Positions 17,998-26,845 of a DNA stretch of 64,000 bases are shown here, one piece after another. The notes beneath the pieces are model-generated. The model was not told the origin of the DNA. It made no database searches and saw only the letters and a list, made by a program, of their open reading frames with translations. Source of the DNA: JACDAE01 sp963717195 (GTDB lineage Bacteria; Chloroflexota; Ktedonobacteria; Ktedonobacterales; Ktedonobacteraceae); assembly GCA_963717195.1 (NCBI GenBank), contig CAVQVR010000012.1:62001-126000 (forward strand). The letters are read 5' to 3'. Positions within the stretch are counted from its first letter, which is position 1; every line of letters begins with the position of its first letter. The position numbers and the translations under genes were made by a program.

Positions 17998-18810
17998 ATG
18001 TTTCATAAACTACTACAGGCATTCAATTCGACAACATACTTGTCGTCAGGACAATGGAAGAGAGGATATATGCCACGGTGTATACTCTTCATCCTTATGA
18101 CAACAGTAATAGTGAGCTTTTTTCAGCTTTCTTCTTATCAGCAAGAGGCGTATGCTGCAGAACTGAAAGCAGAATATAATTGTACACAGTATACGATCCG
18201 TCCCGGTGATACGCTCATCGCAATTGCCGCAAAAGGACATATTGATGTGCTGACGTTAGCTAGAGCGAATAGCATTGCGAATAGTAATTTGATATTTGCA
18301 GATCATTCACTCTGTCTACCTCAGCCGGCAAAAGCTCTGGGACATAAGGCGAATAAGTACGTCTCTGACGTAATCACCTCTGGTTCAGTACGCTGGTATG
18401 CTTATAAGTCATTAGAGAAATCGACCTATCAGCAGGTGAATACACTTTTGCATCGTGCAGCAGCCTACTACCATCTGCCTGTGAAACTCGTCTTCGCTAT
18501 TGCCAGGCAAGAGAGTGGCTTTCGGCAGCATGTCATTGCGAGAGATGGTGGTATCGGTGTGATGCAGATCATGCCATATACCGCTACATCGATCAATAAA
18601 ATGACAGGCGTCGTGCGCGATCCTTATAAGCTACATGACAATGTCTTTATGGGCGCTTTCTATCTGTGTATGCTGGGTGCCAGCTTCCATTGGAATATGC
18701 CAAAGGTCATCAGCGCCTATAATGAGGGTCCATGGGCAGTTACCCATCGTGGCATTTTCAACTGGAGGTATGTCAATAGTGTCATGGCGATGATGCGCAA
18801 TTCGCGCTAG
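17998..18810 (+). CDS. Secreted LysM / lytic transglycosylase (SLT) protein, 270 aa
   Basis: ATG 17998 is chosen because AAAGGAGA lies just upstream. A hydrophobic signal segment spans about residues 28-45, ending in an AYA-type cleavage site near residue 53. A LysM domain (YTIRPGDTLIAIAAKG...NLIFADHSLCLP) binds peptidoglycan. The C-terminal SLT domain has the catalytic Glu in IARQESGF, then GGIGVMQIMPYTA and ISAYNEGP. It would cleave cell-wall glycan outside the membrane. It stands alone between the DtxR-type gene and the T-box leader. Confidence 0.88.
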   Translation: MFHKLLQAFNSTTYLSSGQWKRGYMPRCILFILMTTVIVSFFQLSSYQQEAYAAELKAEYNCTQYTIRPGDTLIAIAAKGHIDVLTLARANSIANSNLIFADHSLCLPQPAKALGHKANKYVSDVITSGSVRWYAYKSLEKSTYQQVNTLLHRAAAYYHLPVKLVFAIARQESGFRQHVIARDGGIGVMQIMPYTATSINKMTGVVRDPYKLHDNVFMGAFYLCMLGASFHWNMPKVISAYNEGPWAVTHRGIFNWRYVNSVMAMMRNSR

Positions 18811-18914
18811 TGGGTGTTGTTCATTTTCCGCGTGGGGGTACGGGCACATGGGCAAGTCAGCTCCTCCATGCAAAAAATGAATTACACACTATACTTGTAC
18901 GCTTGTGCTAACCC

Positions 18915-18943
18915 TTGACATGGAAGGCAAATCCAATTATACT
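18915..18943 (+). promoter_or_regulatory. Promoter of the T-box/trpS transcript
   Basis: TTGACA (18915-18920), 17 bases, TATACT (18938-18943). Spacing is ideal and the site precedes the T-box leader, with transcription expected from about 18950. Confidence 0.8.
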
Positions 18944-18949
18944 CGCCTT

Positions 18950-19417
18950 AGTGTATTTCTATTTTGACCTTTTCGGGTTGTAGGTTGTGTGCATTTCTTC
19001 TGTAGGCAACAGGTGATGCATCCTTTCTCGATCCGCTTCAGGATACTGAAATAGGGATGCTGAAATTAACACAGAAAAGAATATTGATAGCTACGAACAG
19101 GAAGAGTACATAGCCTTGCACGAGTACAGAGAGTCGGGAGATGGTGGAAACCCGATCCGGTGCAGTTATGGAATGGGCCTGGAAGCTAAAGAGCGAACAT
19201 TTCGTTTGCCTCATGCGACGAAATCAGTAGGACTCTTTCGGAATGTCCCCCGTTACTGAGGACAGGATATCGTCAGAAACTCTATTGAGGTTTTTACGCG
19301 TATCTGGCTATGAGGGATTATTTTCTCCTTGAGGTGAAGGTAATCTAAATCAGGGTGGTACCACGAAAGCTTATCGCTTCTCGTCCCTTCAAGGGATGAG
19401 GGGCGTTTTTTATGATC
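18950..19417 (+). ncRNA. T-box riboswitch (tryptophan type) with terminator
   Basis: The hallmark T-box sequence AGGGTGGTACCACG is at 19352-19365 in the antiterminator arm. A GC-rich hairpin with U6 tail follows (stem about 19375-19405, tail at 19406). Upstream, about 19080-19210, stem-I-like elements are present (AGAGAGTCGGGAGATGGTGG, then GAACATTTCG). A UGG at 19169-19171 is a candidate tryptophan specifier codon, though I could not fold the RNA to confirm it. Uncharged tRNA-Trp would favour the antiterminator and switch on trpS, and possibly the whole trp region. The leader is unusually long, about 480-540 bases before the start codon. Confidence 0.85.
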
Positions 19418-19430
19418 ATTTTTATTCATT

Positions 19431-19455
19431 GTAGGGGTCAGATTTAGCGCACCTG
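19431..19455 (+). repeat. Dispersed-repeat copy between T-box and trpS
   Basis: GTAGGGGTC...ATTTAGCGC...CCTG matches the family described at 26761-26787, with a few changes. It lies after the T-box terminator and before the trpS ribosome-binding site (GTAGGAGG). Confidence 0.7.
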
Positions 19456-19487
19456 TGCGAGATTTATGTTTGTAGGAGGCGAGATTT

Positions 19488-20537
19488 ATGTCCGTCGAGA
19501 TGATCTCGGAAACAATGCCAGAGCAACAACAAAAAAGCAGCGATGCTCCAACCCAAAAACGCGTCTTCTCAGGTGTCCAGCCAACCGGCAATATTCACCT
19601 GGGCAATTACCTGGGCGCGATCCGTAACTGGGTCGGATCGCAGGCAAACTATGATAACATCTTCTGTATCGTTGACCTGCATGCTATTACATTACCAATT
19701 GATCCTAAAGAATTGCACACCAACACACGCAAATTGGCCGCGCTTTATCTGGCCTGTGGACTGGATACACGCTATTGCAAGCTCTTTGTGCAATCGCATG
19801 TGCACGAGCATGCCGAAATGAGCTGGATTTTAAATTGTTTTACCCCCATGGGTTGGCTGGACCGGATGACGCAGTTCAAATCCAAGGCAGGTGAGAATAT
19901 AGAAACGGTCGGTGCCGGACTCTACTGCTACCCTGTCCTGATGGCCTGCGACATCCTGCTCTACCAGACACATTACGTCCCTGTAGGCGATGATCAGCGC
20001 CAGCATATTGAGCTGACACGCGACCTTGCTCAGCGCTTCAATAGCCTCTACAAAAAGCGCGTCTTTACTCTCCCAGAAGGGCAGATCCGCGAGACGGGGG
20101 CGCGTATTATGTCACTCGAAGATCCAACGAAAAAGATGAGCAAGAGCGACCCAAATCCTTCTGCGCGTATCAATCTGCTGGACGATCCAAAGGTGATCAG
20201 GCAGAAGATTGCGCGTGCAACAACGGATTCGTTACGCCTGGTAACCTTTGATCCTGAGCGACCCGGTATCACAAACCTGCTGACCATCTATCAGATGTTG
20301 ACCGGCCAGTCGCAGCAGGAGATTGAAGCGGAGTTCGCAGGCAGGGGCTATGGAGATTTCAAAGCTGCTCTTACGGAACTGCTGGTGGGGACGCTGCAGC
20401 CAATTCAGCAGCGCTACTACGAACTAATCAATGATATGGCGACATTAGAAGGCATACTGAAACAGGGTGCCGAGGATGTCCGCCCTCTAGCGGCTACAAC
20501 AATCCGTCGTGTCAAAGAGGTAGTCGGTCTGGGCTAA
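19488..20537 (+). CDS. trpS: Tryptophanyl-tRNA synthetase, 349 aa
   Basis: Class-I synthetase charging tRNA with tryptophan. The HIGH-type motif is at residues 34-44 (GNIHLGNYLGA). The KMSKS loop appears as KKMSKSDPN, and MACDILLYQTHYVPVGDDQ is the usual substrate-pocket text. Length is close to the normal 330-350 aa, with about 20 extra N-terminal residues rich in Glu/Gln. Expression should follow the T-box leader upstream. It is the first gene of the tryptophan region, with trpE 221 bases further on. Confidence 0.97.
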   Translation: MSVEMISETMPEQQQKSSDAPTQKRVFSGVQPTGNIHLGNYLGAIRNWVGSQANYDNIFCIVDLHAITLPIDPKELHTNTRKLAALYLACGLDTRYCKLFVQSHVHEHAEMSWILNCFTPMGWLDRMTQFKSKAGENIETVGAGLYCYPVLMACDILLYQTHYVPVGDDQRQHIELTRDLAQRFNSLYKKRVFTLPEGQIRETGARIMSLEDPTKKMSKSDPNPSARINLLDDPKVIRQKIARATTDSLRLVTFDPERPGITNLLTIYQMLTGQSQQEIEAEFAGRGYGDFKAALTELLVGTLQPIQQRYYELINDMATLEGILKQGAEDVRPLAATTIRRVKEVVGLG

Positions 20538-20758
20538 GGGCGTCATCTTGCATGTGTCCTACCCTTAAGAAAGTCTTATAAGATGCTGCTTTGCAAAAAG
20601 ATCAGGATTGAGGTATCAGCACAGGATGCCATTGCTCTTGAGTTCATGCCCAGGCGGTATCTTGCCCGCCTGGGGCCACACATGGGCGATCTCGTGCGGT
20701 GTGCGGATGTTTTCACCACAATTGAACCTGTTTGAATACAGTTTGAAAGGCAGATTGC
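20538..20758. other. trpS-trpE spacer
   Basis: A 9-bp hairpin CCCAGGCGG (20649-20657) / CCGCCTGGG (20666-20674) lies here without a U-tract. No leader peptide with tandem Trp codons and no second T-box sequence were seen, so trpE may be read through from the trpS transcript. Confidence 0.4.
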
Positions 20759-22375
20759 ATGTATTATCCGACATTTGAAGAGATCCAGCACCTGCGAGAC
20801 ACAGAAATGACCTCGGCAGAGCATACTGGTCGGCCTCTTCTGCCCTTTTATTGCGACATCCTGGCCGACATGGAGACTCCCGTCTCGGCCTATTGCAAAA
20901 CCGTCCAGAAACCGTATAGCTTCCTCCTGGAGAGCGTCACTGGCGGAGAACATGTTGCCCGCTATTCGTTCATCGGCATCGATCCCTACATGGTAATGAT
21001 TCACCGTAATGAGAAAGCAACACTTCTTCATATGCAGGGTGAGCGCGATGCGACAAACTCCAGCACACCTCGGGCCGAAGAGGTAACTTGCCATGATCCG
21101 CTGGCATTGATCGAGGCCGAACTGGGTCAGTATCGCCTGGTGACTGCCCCCAATCGATCCCAGGATGAGCTGCCTAAATTTTACGGTGGCGCGGTCGGCT
21201 ATCTCTCCTATGACTCGGTTGCGCGCTTCGAGCGCCTGCCCGTACCAGAGCAGAACGAACTCGATGTACCGCTGGCCGTCTTCTGCTTCACCGAGACCGT
21301 ATTGGCCTTCGATCACGCCAGGCATCGCGTCCGCATCGTTACGCATCTGCACCTGGACGCGTCCGACCTGACAGCGGAGTACCAGCGTTGTACTGCTATT
21401 CTTGATGATGTGCAGAGACGTTTACAGCAACCTGTGCGTTTGCCAGAGGAACCAGTGCCTGTGCATGATGCTGCAGCCTTACAGGTGACTTCCAATCGCA
21501 CGCGAGAAGAGTTTGAGGAGATGGTACGGCGCTCAATCGAATATATCAGGGCCGGTGACATCTTCCAGGTCGTGCCATCGCAGCGCCTGAGTCGCCATGT
21601 CAACGCGTCACCCTTTACCGTCTACCGGGCATTGCGTGCAATCAACCCGTCACCCTATATGTTCTATCTCGACCTGGACGACTTTCATATCGTTGGTGCA
21701 TCGCCGGAACTTCAGGTCCGTTACGAGGATAACGAAGTGACGATCCGTCCGATTGCCGGGACGCGCCCACGCGGCACAGACAAGCGGAGTGATGAGCAAC
21801 TGACGCAAGAATTGCAAAACGACCCTAAAGAGTTCGCGGAACATGTGATGCTGGTTGACCTGGCACGCAACGATGTCGGGCGCGTCACTATTCCCGGCAC
21901 TATCCAGGTCAGCGAACTGATGGAGATTGAGCGCTATTCCCATGTCATGCACCTGGTCTCTAATGTCAAAGGCAAGTTGCGCAAGGACATGACGCCTTTC
22001 ACGGCACAACGCGCAGGTTTCCCTGCAGGCACCGTTTCAGGAGCGCCCAAAATTCGCGCCATGGAGATCATTACCGAACTGGAAGGAGAACAACGGGGCG
22101 TTTATGCTGGTGCGGTTGGCTACTTCAGTCATTCTGGCAACCAGGAAACAGCTATCGCCTTACGAACAATGGTTATCAAAAACGGACGTGCCTATATCCA
22201 GGCTGGCTGTGGTGTAGTAGCCGACTCTGATCCAGGGTACGAATACCTGGAAAGCCTCAACAAAGCAAAAGCACTCTTACGCGCCCTCGATGAGGCCGAA
22301 CAGATCGCCCATGAAGGTAGGGGCGCCGTTTACAAGCCCGCGTCGGACGTTTACAAGCCCGTGGAGGGGAAATAA
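20759..22375 (+). CDS. trpE: Anthranilate synthase component I, 538 aa
   Basis: Converts chorismate to anthranilate with TrpG. The feedback-inhibition motif LLES is at residues 56-59. The catalytic chorismate-binding domain shows IRPIAGTRPRG, HVMLVDLARNDVGRV and AGTVSGAPKIRAMEII. The last 19 residues (about GRGAVYKPASDVYKPVEGK) are not family sequence: they are translated from a copy of the dispersed repeat that overruns the normal end. The stop is followed one base later by the trpG start, implying translational coupling. Confidence 0.95.
   Translation: MYYPTFEEIQHLRDTEMTSAEHTGRPLLPFYCDILADMETPVSAYCKTVQKPYSFLLESVTGGEHVARYSFIGIDPYMVMIHRNEKATLLHMQGERDATNSSTPRAEEVTCHDPLALIEAELGQYRLVTAPNRSQDELPKFYGGAVGYLSYDSVARFERLPVPEQNELDVPLAVFCFTETVLAFDHARHRVRIVTHLHLDASDLTAEYQRCTAILDDVQRRLQQPVRLPEEPVPVHDAAALQVTSNRTREEFEEMVRRSIEYIRAGDIFQVVPSQRLSRHVNASPFTVYRALRAINPSPYMFYLDLDDFHIVGASPELQVRYEDNEVTIRPIAGTRPRGTDKRSDEQLTQELQNDPKEFAEHVMLVDLARNDVGRVTIPGTIQVSELMEIERYSHVMHLVSNVKGKLRKDMTPFTAQRAGFPAGTVSGAPKIRAMEIITELEGEQRGVYAGAVGYFSHSGNQETAIALRTMVIKNGRAYIQAGCGVVADSDPGYEYLESLNKAKALLRALDEAEQIAHEGRGAVYKPASDVYKPVEGK
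22317..22370 (+). repeat. Dispersed-repeat copy forming the TrpE C-terminus
   Basis: GTAGGGGCGCCGTTTACAAG starts at 22317, with a second partial unit (GACGTTTACAAGCCCG) at 22346-22361. It is translated as two V-Y-K-P motifs before the trpE stop. Confidence 0.65.
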
Positions 22376-22376
22376 C

Positions 22377-22970
22377 ATGTTATTGCTGATTGATAACTAC
22401 GACAGCTTTACCTATAACCTGTACCAGTACCTGCGTGAACTGGGAGCTGAGGTTGAGGTACGCCGTAACGACCAGGTGACGCTGGCTGAGATCGAGTCTA
22501 TGCACCCGGAACATATAGTTGTCTCCCCAGGACCATGTACACCGAACGAGGCGGGCCTTTCGTGTAAGATCATCGAGACATTCGGCCCGCGCATACCGCT
22601 ACTGGGCGTGTGCCTGGGCCATCAATCCATCGGCCAGGTATACGGCGGGCTGGTAATTCGTGCACCCGAACCCATGCATGGCAAAACGTCGCTGATGTAT
22701 CACCAGGGGCAGGGCGTCTTTCATGGTCTGCCCGTACCTTTTAAAGCCAATCGCTATCATAGCCTCATCGTCGAGCGCTCAACCCTCCCGGATGAACTGG
22801 AGATTACAGCTACTACTGAGGATGGACTGATTATGGGCCTGCGTCATCGTCGCTATCCCGTTGAAGGCGTACAGTTCCATCCCGAGTCGATCATGACGCC
22901 CGTTGGCAAAGATCTGTTGCGCAATTTCCTGCAGCAGACGAGCGGGGTTTTAATTCAGAGAGGAGTGTGA
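22377..22970 (+). CDS. trpG: Anthranilate synthase glutamine amidotransferase subunit, 197 aa
   Basis: Supplies ammonia from glutamine to TrpE. It starts at ATG 22377 (MLLLIDNYDSFTYNL) with GGAGGGG upstream; the longer frame from 22290 overlaps trpE. Class-I amidotransferase features: PGPCTPNEAG, nucleophile Cys in LGVCLGHQSIGQ, and His/Glu in VQFHPESI. Four bases separate it from trpD. Confidence 0.96.
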   Translation: MLLLIDNYDSFTYNLYQYLRELGAEVEVRRNDQVTLAEIESMHPEHIVVSPGPCTPNEAGLSCKIIETFGPRIPLLGVCLGHQSIGQVYGGLVIRAPEPMHGKTSLMYHQGQGVFHGLPVPFKANRYHSLIVERSTLPDELEITATTEDGLIMGLRHRRYPVEGVQFHPESIMTPVGKDLLRNFLQQTSGVLIQRGV

Positions 22971-22974
22971 CGCA

Positions 22975-24018
22975 ATGATTCGCGAGGCTATTATCCACGT
23001 TGCAGCTGGTGCAACCCTTCGTGAAGAAGAGGCTGCGGCAGTAATGGAAGAGATTATGACGGGCACGGCGACACCCTCCCAGATGGGTGCATTTTTGACC
23101 GCATTGCGGCTACGTCCTGGCGGAGAGACGGTTGAAGAGATCGCAGGCATGGCACGAGTGATGCGTGAAAAAGCGGTTCAGGTACATCTAAAAGAAGAGA
23201 TCGCCGAACGCGCGATGGATACCTGTGGAACTGGTGGCGACGGCTCTGGCACGTTCAATGTTTCGACCGCGGCAGGCATTCTTGCGGCGGCAGCGGGAGC
23301 ATCAATCGCTAAACATGGCAACCGCTCCGCTACCAGTCGTTGTGGTAGCGCCGATGTCCTGGAGGCGCTTGGACTAAAGATCAATCTCAGCCCGGAACAG
23401 GTTGCACACAATGTAGAAGAGGTCGGCTTTGGCTTTATGTTTGCTCAGTCCTTTCACCCGGCGATGAAACATGTTGGACCCACACGCGGCCAGATCGGCA
23501 TTCGCACCGTCTTTAATATTCTTGGCCCACTAACGAACCCGGCCCACACGCGCTACCAGATGTTGGGTGTAGCGGATGGTTCCCTACTGCGCAAGATGGG
23601 AGAGGCACTGTTGCACCTTGGTTGTCGCCATGCCTTGATTGTACATGGCGAAGATGGCATCGACGAATGTTCGTTAGGTGCTCCGACCCGCATCTGCGAA
23701 GTACGCAACAGCCAGGAGCTGCGCGAGTATACTATCACACCAGAAGAGGTGGGCCTGCAACGCATTTCAGAGCGAGACGCGTTTCAGGGCGGAGATCCGC
23801 AGCACAATGCAACTATGTTACGCGAATTGCTTAGCGATTATATCGATACGCCTGCAACACAGATGCTCTGTCTGAACGCTGGAGCCGCTCTATTGGCAAG
23901 CGAACAGGTATCTTCCCTGGCCGATGGCATCAAGCTGGCGCGTGCGACATTACGCGAGGGGAAAGCACGACGCAAGCTGATAGATGTCATTGAATGCTCA
24001 CATGTCGAGGTCGGATAA
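22975..24018 (+). CDS. trpD: Anthranilate phosphoribosyltransferase, 347 aa
   Basis: Transfers phosphoribosyl from PRPP to anthranilate. The PRPP-binding motif appears as DTCGTGGDGSGTFNVSTA, followed by KHGNRSATSRCGSADVLEALG and GPTRGQIGIRTVFNILGPLT. Length is normal. AGAGAGGAG lies just before the start, inside the trpG 3' end. It is tightly packed with trpG and the trpCF gene, as in a single operon. Confidence 0.97.
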   Translation: MIREAIIHVAAGATLREEEAAAVMEEIMTGTATPSQMGAFLTALRLRPGGETVEEIAGMARVMREKAVQVHLKEEIAERAMDTCGTGGDGSGTFNVSTAAGILAAAAGASIAKHGNRSATSRCGSADVLEALGLKINLSPEQVAHNVEEVGFGFMFAQSFHPAMKHVGPTRGQIGIRTVFNILGPLTNPAHTRYQMLGVADGSLLRKMGEALLHLGCRHALIVHGEDGIDECSLGAPTRICEVRNSQELREYTITPEEVGLQRISERDAFQGGDPQHNATMLRELLSDYIDTPATQMLCLNAGAALLASEQVSSLADGIKLARATLREGKARRKLIDVIECSHVEVG

Positions 24019-24022
24019 AACT

Positions 24023-25459
24023 ATGTTTCTAGATCGCATCGTTACTCAAACGCGCCTTGACCTGGAGCAGCGCAAGTACGAATGTCCGCTTGAAGAGATG
24101 CAGCAACGTGCCTCCCGGCAACCTCGTCCTCGTGATCTGCTGGCAGCATTCGAGCCGCGTTCGCAGGTGCATATGATCGCCGAAGTCAAGCGTGCTTCAC
24201 CCTCTAAGGGAATGTTAGCACCACATCTTGACCCGGTTGAAACGGCTCGTCTCTATGAGGCCAATGGAGCTGCCGCTATTTCCGTATTAACAGAACCGCA
24301 TTTTTTCCTTGGCGCACCGGAATATCTCACAGCGATCAAAAAGGCTGTCAGCGTGCCGGTCTTGCGCAAAGATTTTATCGTCGACGAATACCAGGTCTAC
24401 GAGGCGCGAGCGTGGGGAGCCGATGCGATCCTACTTATCTGTGCTATTCTTGACGACGCACAACTACGCTTTCTGCTACGGCTGGCGAACGAGTATCATA
24501 TGCGCTGCCTGGTCGAAGTGCATAGCCGTGAAGAGGCACTGCGTGCGGTAGATGCGGGAGCCAGAATTATTGGAGTCAACAGTCGTGACCTGGTCACGTT
24601 CAAAATGAACCCTTATCTCCTGCGCGAACTACGTCAGATTATTCCCGCAGATCGCGTTGTAGTGGCTGAAAGCGGCATTCATACCGGTGCGGATGCACGT
24701 CGCCTGGCACGCTACGACGTACAGGCTATGCTGGTTGGAGAGTCGCTGGTCAAAGCGCAGAATATTCCAGCCCAGATGCACACACTGTTGCACGAGGCTA
24801 ATGCGGGCACACAGGTCAAAATCTGTGGGTTGCGTACTTCGGAGCATATTCAAGTCGCAACGGAAGCAGGAGCTGACTTACTTGGGTTCATCTTCCATGA
24901 ACCAAGCCACCGCTATATTCAACCGCAGCAGGTACAATCGGTGCTAGAGGCCAGCGAGAGAGTTGAAGGGTGGATGGTTCCCGATCTGGTTGGCGTCTTT
25001 GTCAACAAAGACGCCAACTACATTAACGATGTGGTGGAACAGGCGGGATTGCACTTTGTCCAGTTGCACGGCAACGAAACGCCCGAGTTCTGCCAGCGCA
25101 TTCAGCGTCCAGTCATCAAGGGACTGCATGTACGTAATAAGGAAGACATACAGCAGGTTGAGCATTACAAGGATGTCACCTGGCGCTTTTTGCTCGATAC
25201 GCCAACGCCCGATTGGGGTGGGACCGGCATAACTCATGACTGGGAGCTTGCACGATTGGTTGCTCAAGAGGCGCGTATACTGCTGGCAGGAGGTCTGTCA
25301 GCAGAAAATGTCATCGCAGCTATCAAGCAGGTTCGCCCCTGGGGCGTTGATGTCAGTAGCGGCGTTGAGACCAACAAACAGAAAGATAGCAATAAAATCC
25401 AGGCATTCCTCGCAGCCGTACGAGAAACGCCCCGATTCGATACAGAAACACACCGGTAG
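24023..25459 (+). CDS. trpCF: Fused indole-3-glycerol-phosphate synthase / phosphoribosylanthranilate isomerase, 478 aa
   Basis: Residues about 1-255 are IGPS (AEVKRASPSKGMLAPHLDP, VLRKDFIVDEYQVYEARAWG, IIGVNSRDLVTF, VAESGI). Residues about 265-470 are PRAI (VKICGLRTSEHIQVATEAGAD, LGFIFHEPSHRY, VQLHGNETPEF, LLAGGLSAENV). The order is C then F in one chain, as in enteric TrpC. The ATG at 24023 fits other IGPS N-termini and avoids overlap with trpD; an in-frame ATG at 23984 would overlap by 35 bases. The stop TAG at 25457-25459 is the TAG of a dispersed-repeat copy. Confidence 0.93.
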   Translation: MFLDRIVTQTRLDLEQRKYECPLEEMQQRASRQPRPRDLLAAFEPRSQVHMIAEVKRASPSKGMLAPHLDPVETARLYEANGAAAISVLTEPHFFLGAPEYLTAIKKAVSVPVLRKDFIVDEYQVYEARAWGADAILLICAILDDAQLRFLLRLANEYHMRCLVEVHSREEALRAVDAGARIIGVNSRDLVTFKMNPYLLRELRQIIPADRVVVAESGIHTGADARRLARYDVQAMLVGESLVKAQNIPAQMHTLLHEANAGTQVKICGLRTSEHIQVATEAGADLLGFIFHEPSHRYIQPQQVQSVLEASERVEGWMVPDLVGVFVNKDANYINDVVEQAGLHFVQLHGNETPEFCQRIQRPVIKGLHVRNKEDIQQVEHYKDVTWRFLLDTPTPDWGGTGITHDWELARLVAQEARILLAGGLSAENVIAAIKQVRPWGVDVSSGVETNKQKDSNKIQAFLAAVRETPRFDTETHR

Positions 25460-25480
25460 GGACCAGATTTATCGCGTCTG
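25456..25480 (+). repeat. Dispersed-repeat copy overlapping the trpCF stop codon
   Basis: GTAGGGACC...GATTTATCGCGTCTG. The TAG of its conserved GTAGGG head is the trpCF stop. Confidence 0.8.
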
Positions 25481-25524
25481 TGATTGATCATAACCTCTCC
25501 GGCAGCATAAGAAAGAACAAACAT

Positions 25525-26764
25525 ATGCAGACACAAAACCAGACAGAGCAGGCTTATCAGCATAACATCTATCCAGACGAGCGCGGGCGTTTCGGCGCAT
25601 TCGGCGGAAAATTCGTCCCCGAGAGCTTAATGGCGGCACTGGCAGAGCTGGAAGCGGCCTATGAGCAATCGCGCACCGACGAAGCATTCCAATCTGAATT
25701 GCGTGCACAACTATCCAGCTTCGTCGGCCGTCCAACCACATTACACTATGTACCCCGCTTTTCGGAGATGGTTGGCTCAGGCGTCAAGATCTATCTGAAG
25801 CGCGAGGACCTGGCCCATACGGGAGCACATAAGATCAACAATGCTCTGGGACAGGGCTTGCTTGCGAAACGCATGGGCAAGAAGCGCATTATTGCCGAAA
25901 CGGGCGCGGGACAGCATGGGGTAGCCACCGCAACGGTCTGTGCAATGCTCGGGCTGCAATGCATCATTTACATGGGCGAGGTTGACATCCAGCGCCAATC
26001 GCTCAACGTCTTCCGCATGAAACTGCTCGGCGCGGAAGTACGCTCCGTCTCCAGTGGCACGAAGACGCTAAAGGATGCAATCAACGAGGCAATTCGCGAT
26101 TGGGTCACGTATGTCGAGACCACCTTCTATCTGTTTGGCACAGCAGCTGGTCCACATCCCTATCCGAGAATCGTGCGTGATTTTCAATCTATCATCGGTA
26201 TAGAAGCACGCAAGCAGATTTTACAGCAGGAGGGTCGCCTGCCCGACAGAATCTACGCCTGCGTTGGAGGTGGCAGCAACGCCATTGGCATTTTCTATCC
26301 GTTCGCGGATGCGTTGGAAGTACAACTGATTGGTGTCGAAGCTGGCGGTACAGAGTCTGGAACCTGGACATCATGCTGCCACGCTGGTCACAGGAAAACC
26401 CGGTGTATTACATGGAACACTCAGCTACCTGATCCAGAACGAGGATGGGCAGGTGCTGGACACACATAGCATCTCAGCGGGTCTGGATTATCCAGGAGTA
26501 GGACCGGAGCATAGTTACCTCAAAGAAACTGGACGCGCCAGCTACGTTTCCGCCAGCGATGAGCTTGCGCTACGTGGTTTGCAGGCACTCAGTCGCACTG
26601 AAGGAATTATCCCGGCATTAGAATCATCTCACGCATTGGGCTACGTTCTGGAGCAGGGAGAGAAAGGGCTGCTTCCACCTGAATCTCTTATAGTCATTAA
26701 CTTGTCAGGGCGCGGCGACAAAGATATGATTACCGTTGCGAAAGCACTTAACGTGAATCTGTAG
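25525..26764 (+). pseudogene. trpB: Tryptophan synthase beta subunit, interrupted by a single-base frameshift
   Basis: PLP enzyme joining indole and serine. The first part (from ATG 25525) is normal: GRFGAFGGKFVPESLM, the PLP Lys in REDLAHTGAHKINNALGQ, ETGAGQHGVATATVCA, and CVGGGSNAIGIFYPF. After QLIGVEAGG at about 26346 the frame is lost. Family sequence resumes one base shifted as LEPGHHAATLVTGKPGVLHG and runs to SYLKETGRASYVSASD and INLSGRGDKDM, ending at 26764. Deleting one base between about 26346 and 26358 gives GVEAGG-TSLEPG-HHAATL, a perfect-length match to the family. All motifs survive, so either the gene was recently broken or the base is a sequencing error. The stop TAG lies in a dispersed-repeat copy. 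Confidence 0.9.
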
Positions 26765-26787
26765 GGGCCGCGTTTACGACGCCCAGG
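26761..26787 (+). repeat. Dispersed-repeat copy overlapping the trpB stop codon
   Basis: A clean 27-bp copy: GTAGGGGCCGCG followed by TTTACGACGCCCAGG. The TAG at 26762-26764 ends trpB. Confidence 0.85.
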
Positions 26788-26845
26788 AGCATTTATTATG
26801 TCGAATAGAATAACGCCTTAAATAGAAAACGCAGGAGAATCCCTA

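Noticed and set aside
20649..20674. Trp attenuator before trpE
   Set aside because: There is a hairpin but no U-tract and no leader peptide with Trp codons.
26330..26360. Programmed frameshift in trpB
   Set aside because: No slippery heptamer or stimulatory structure is evident, and trpB is not known to use recoding; an indel error or mutation is simpler.
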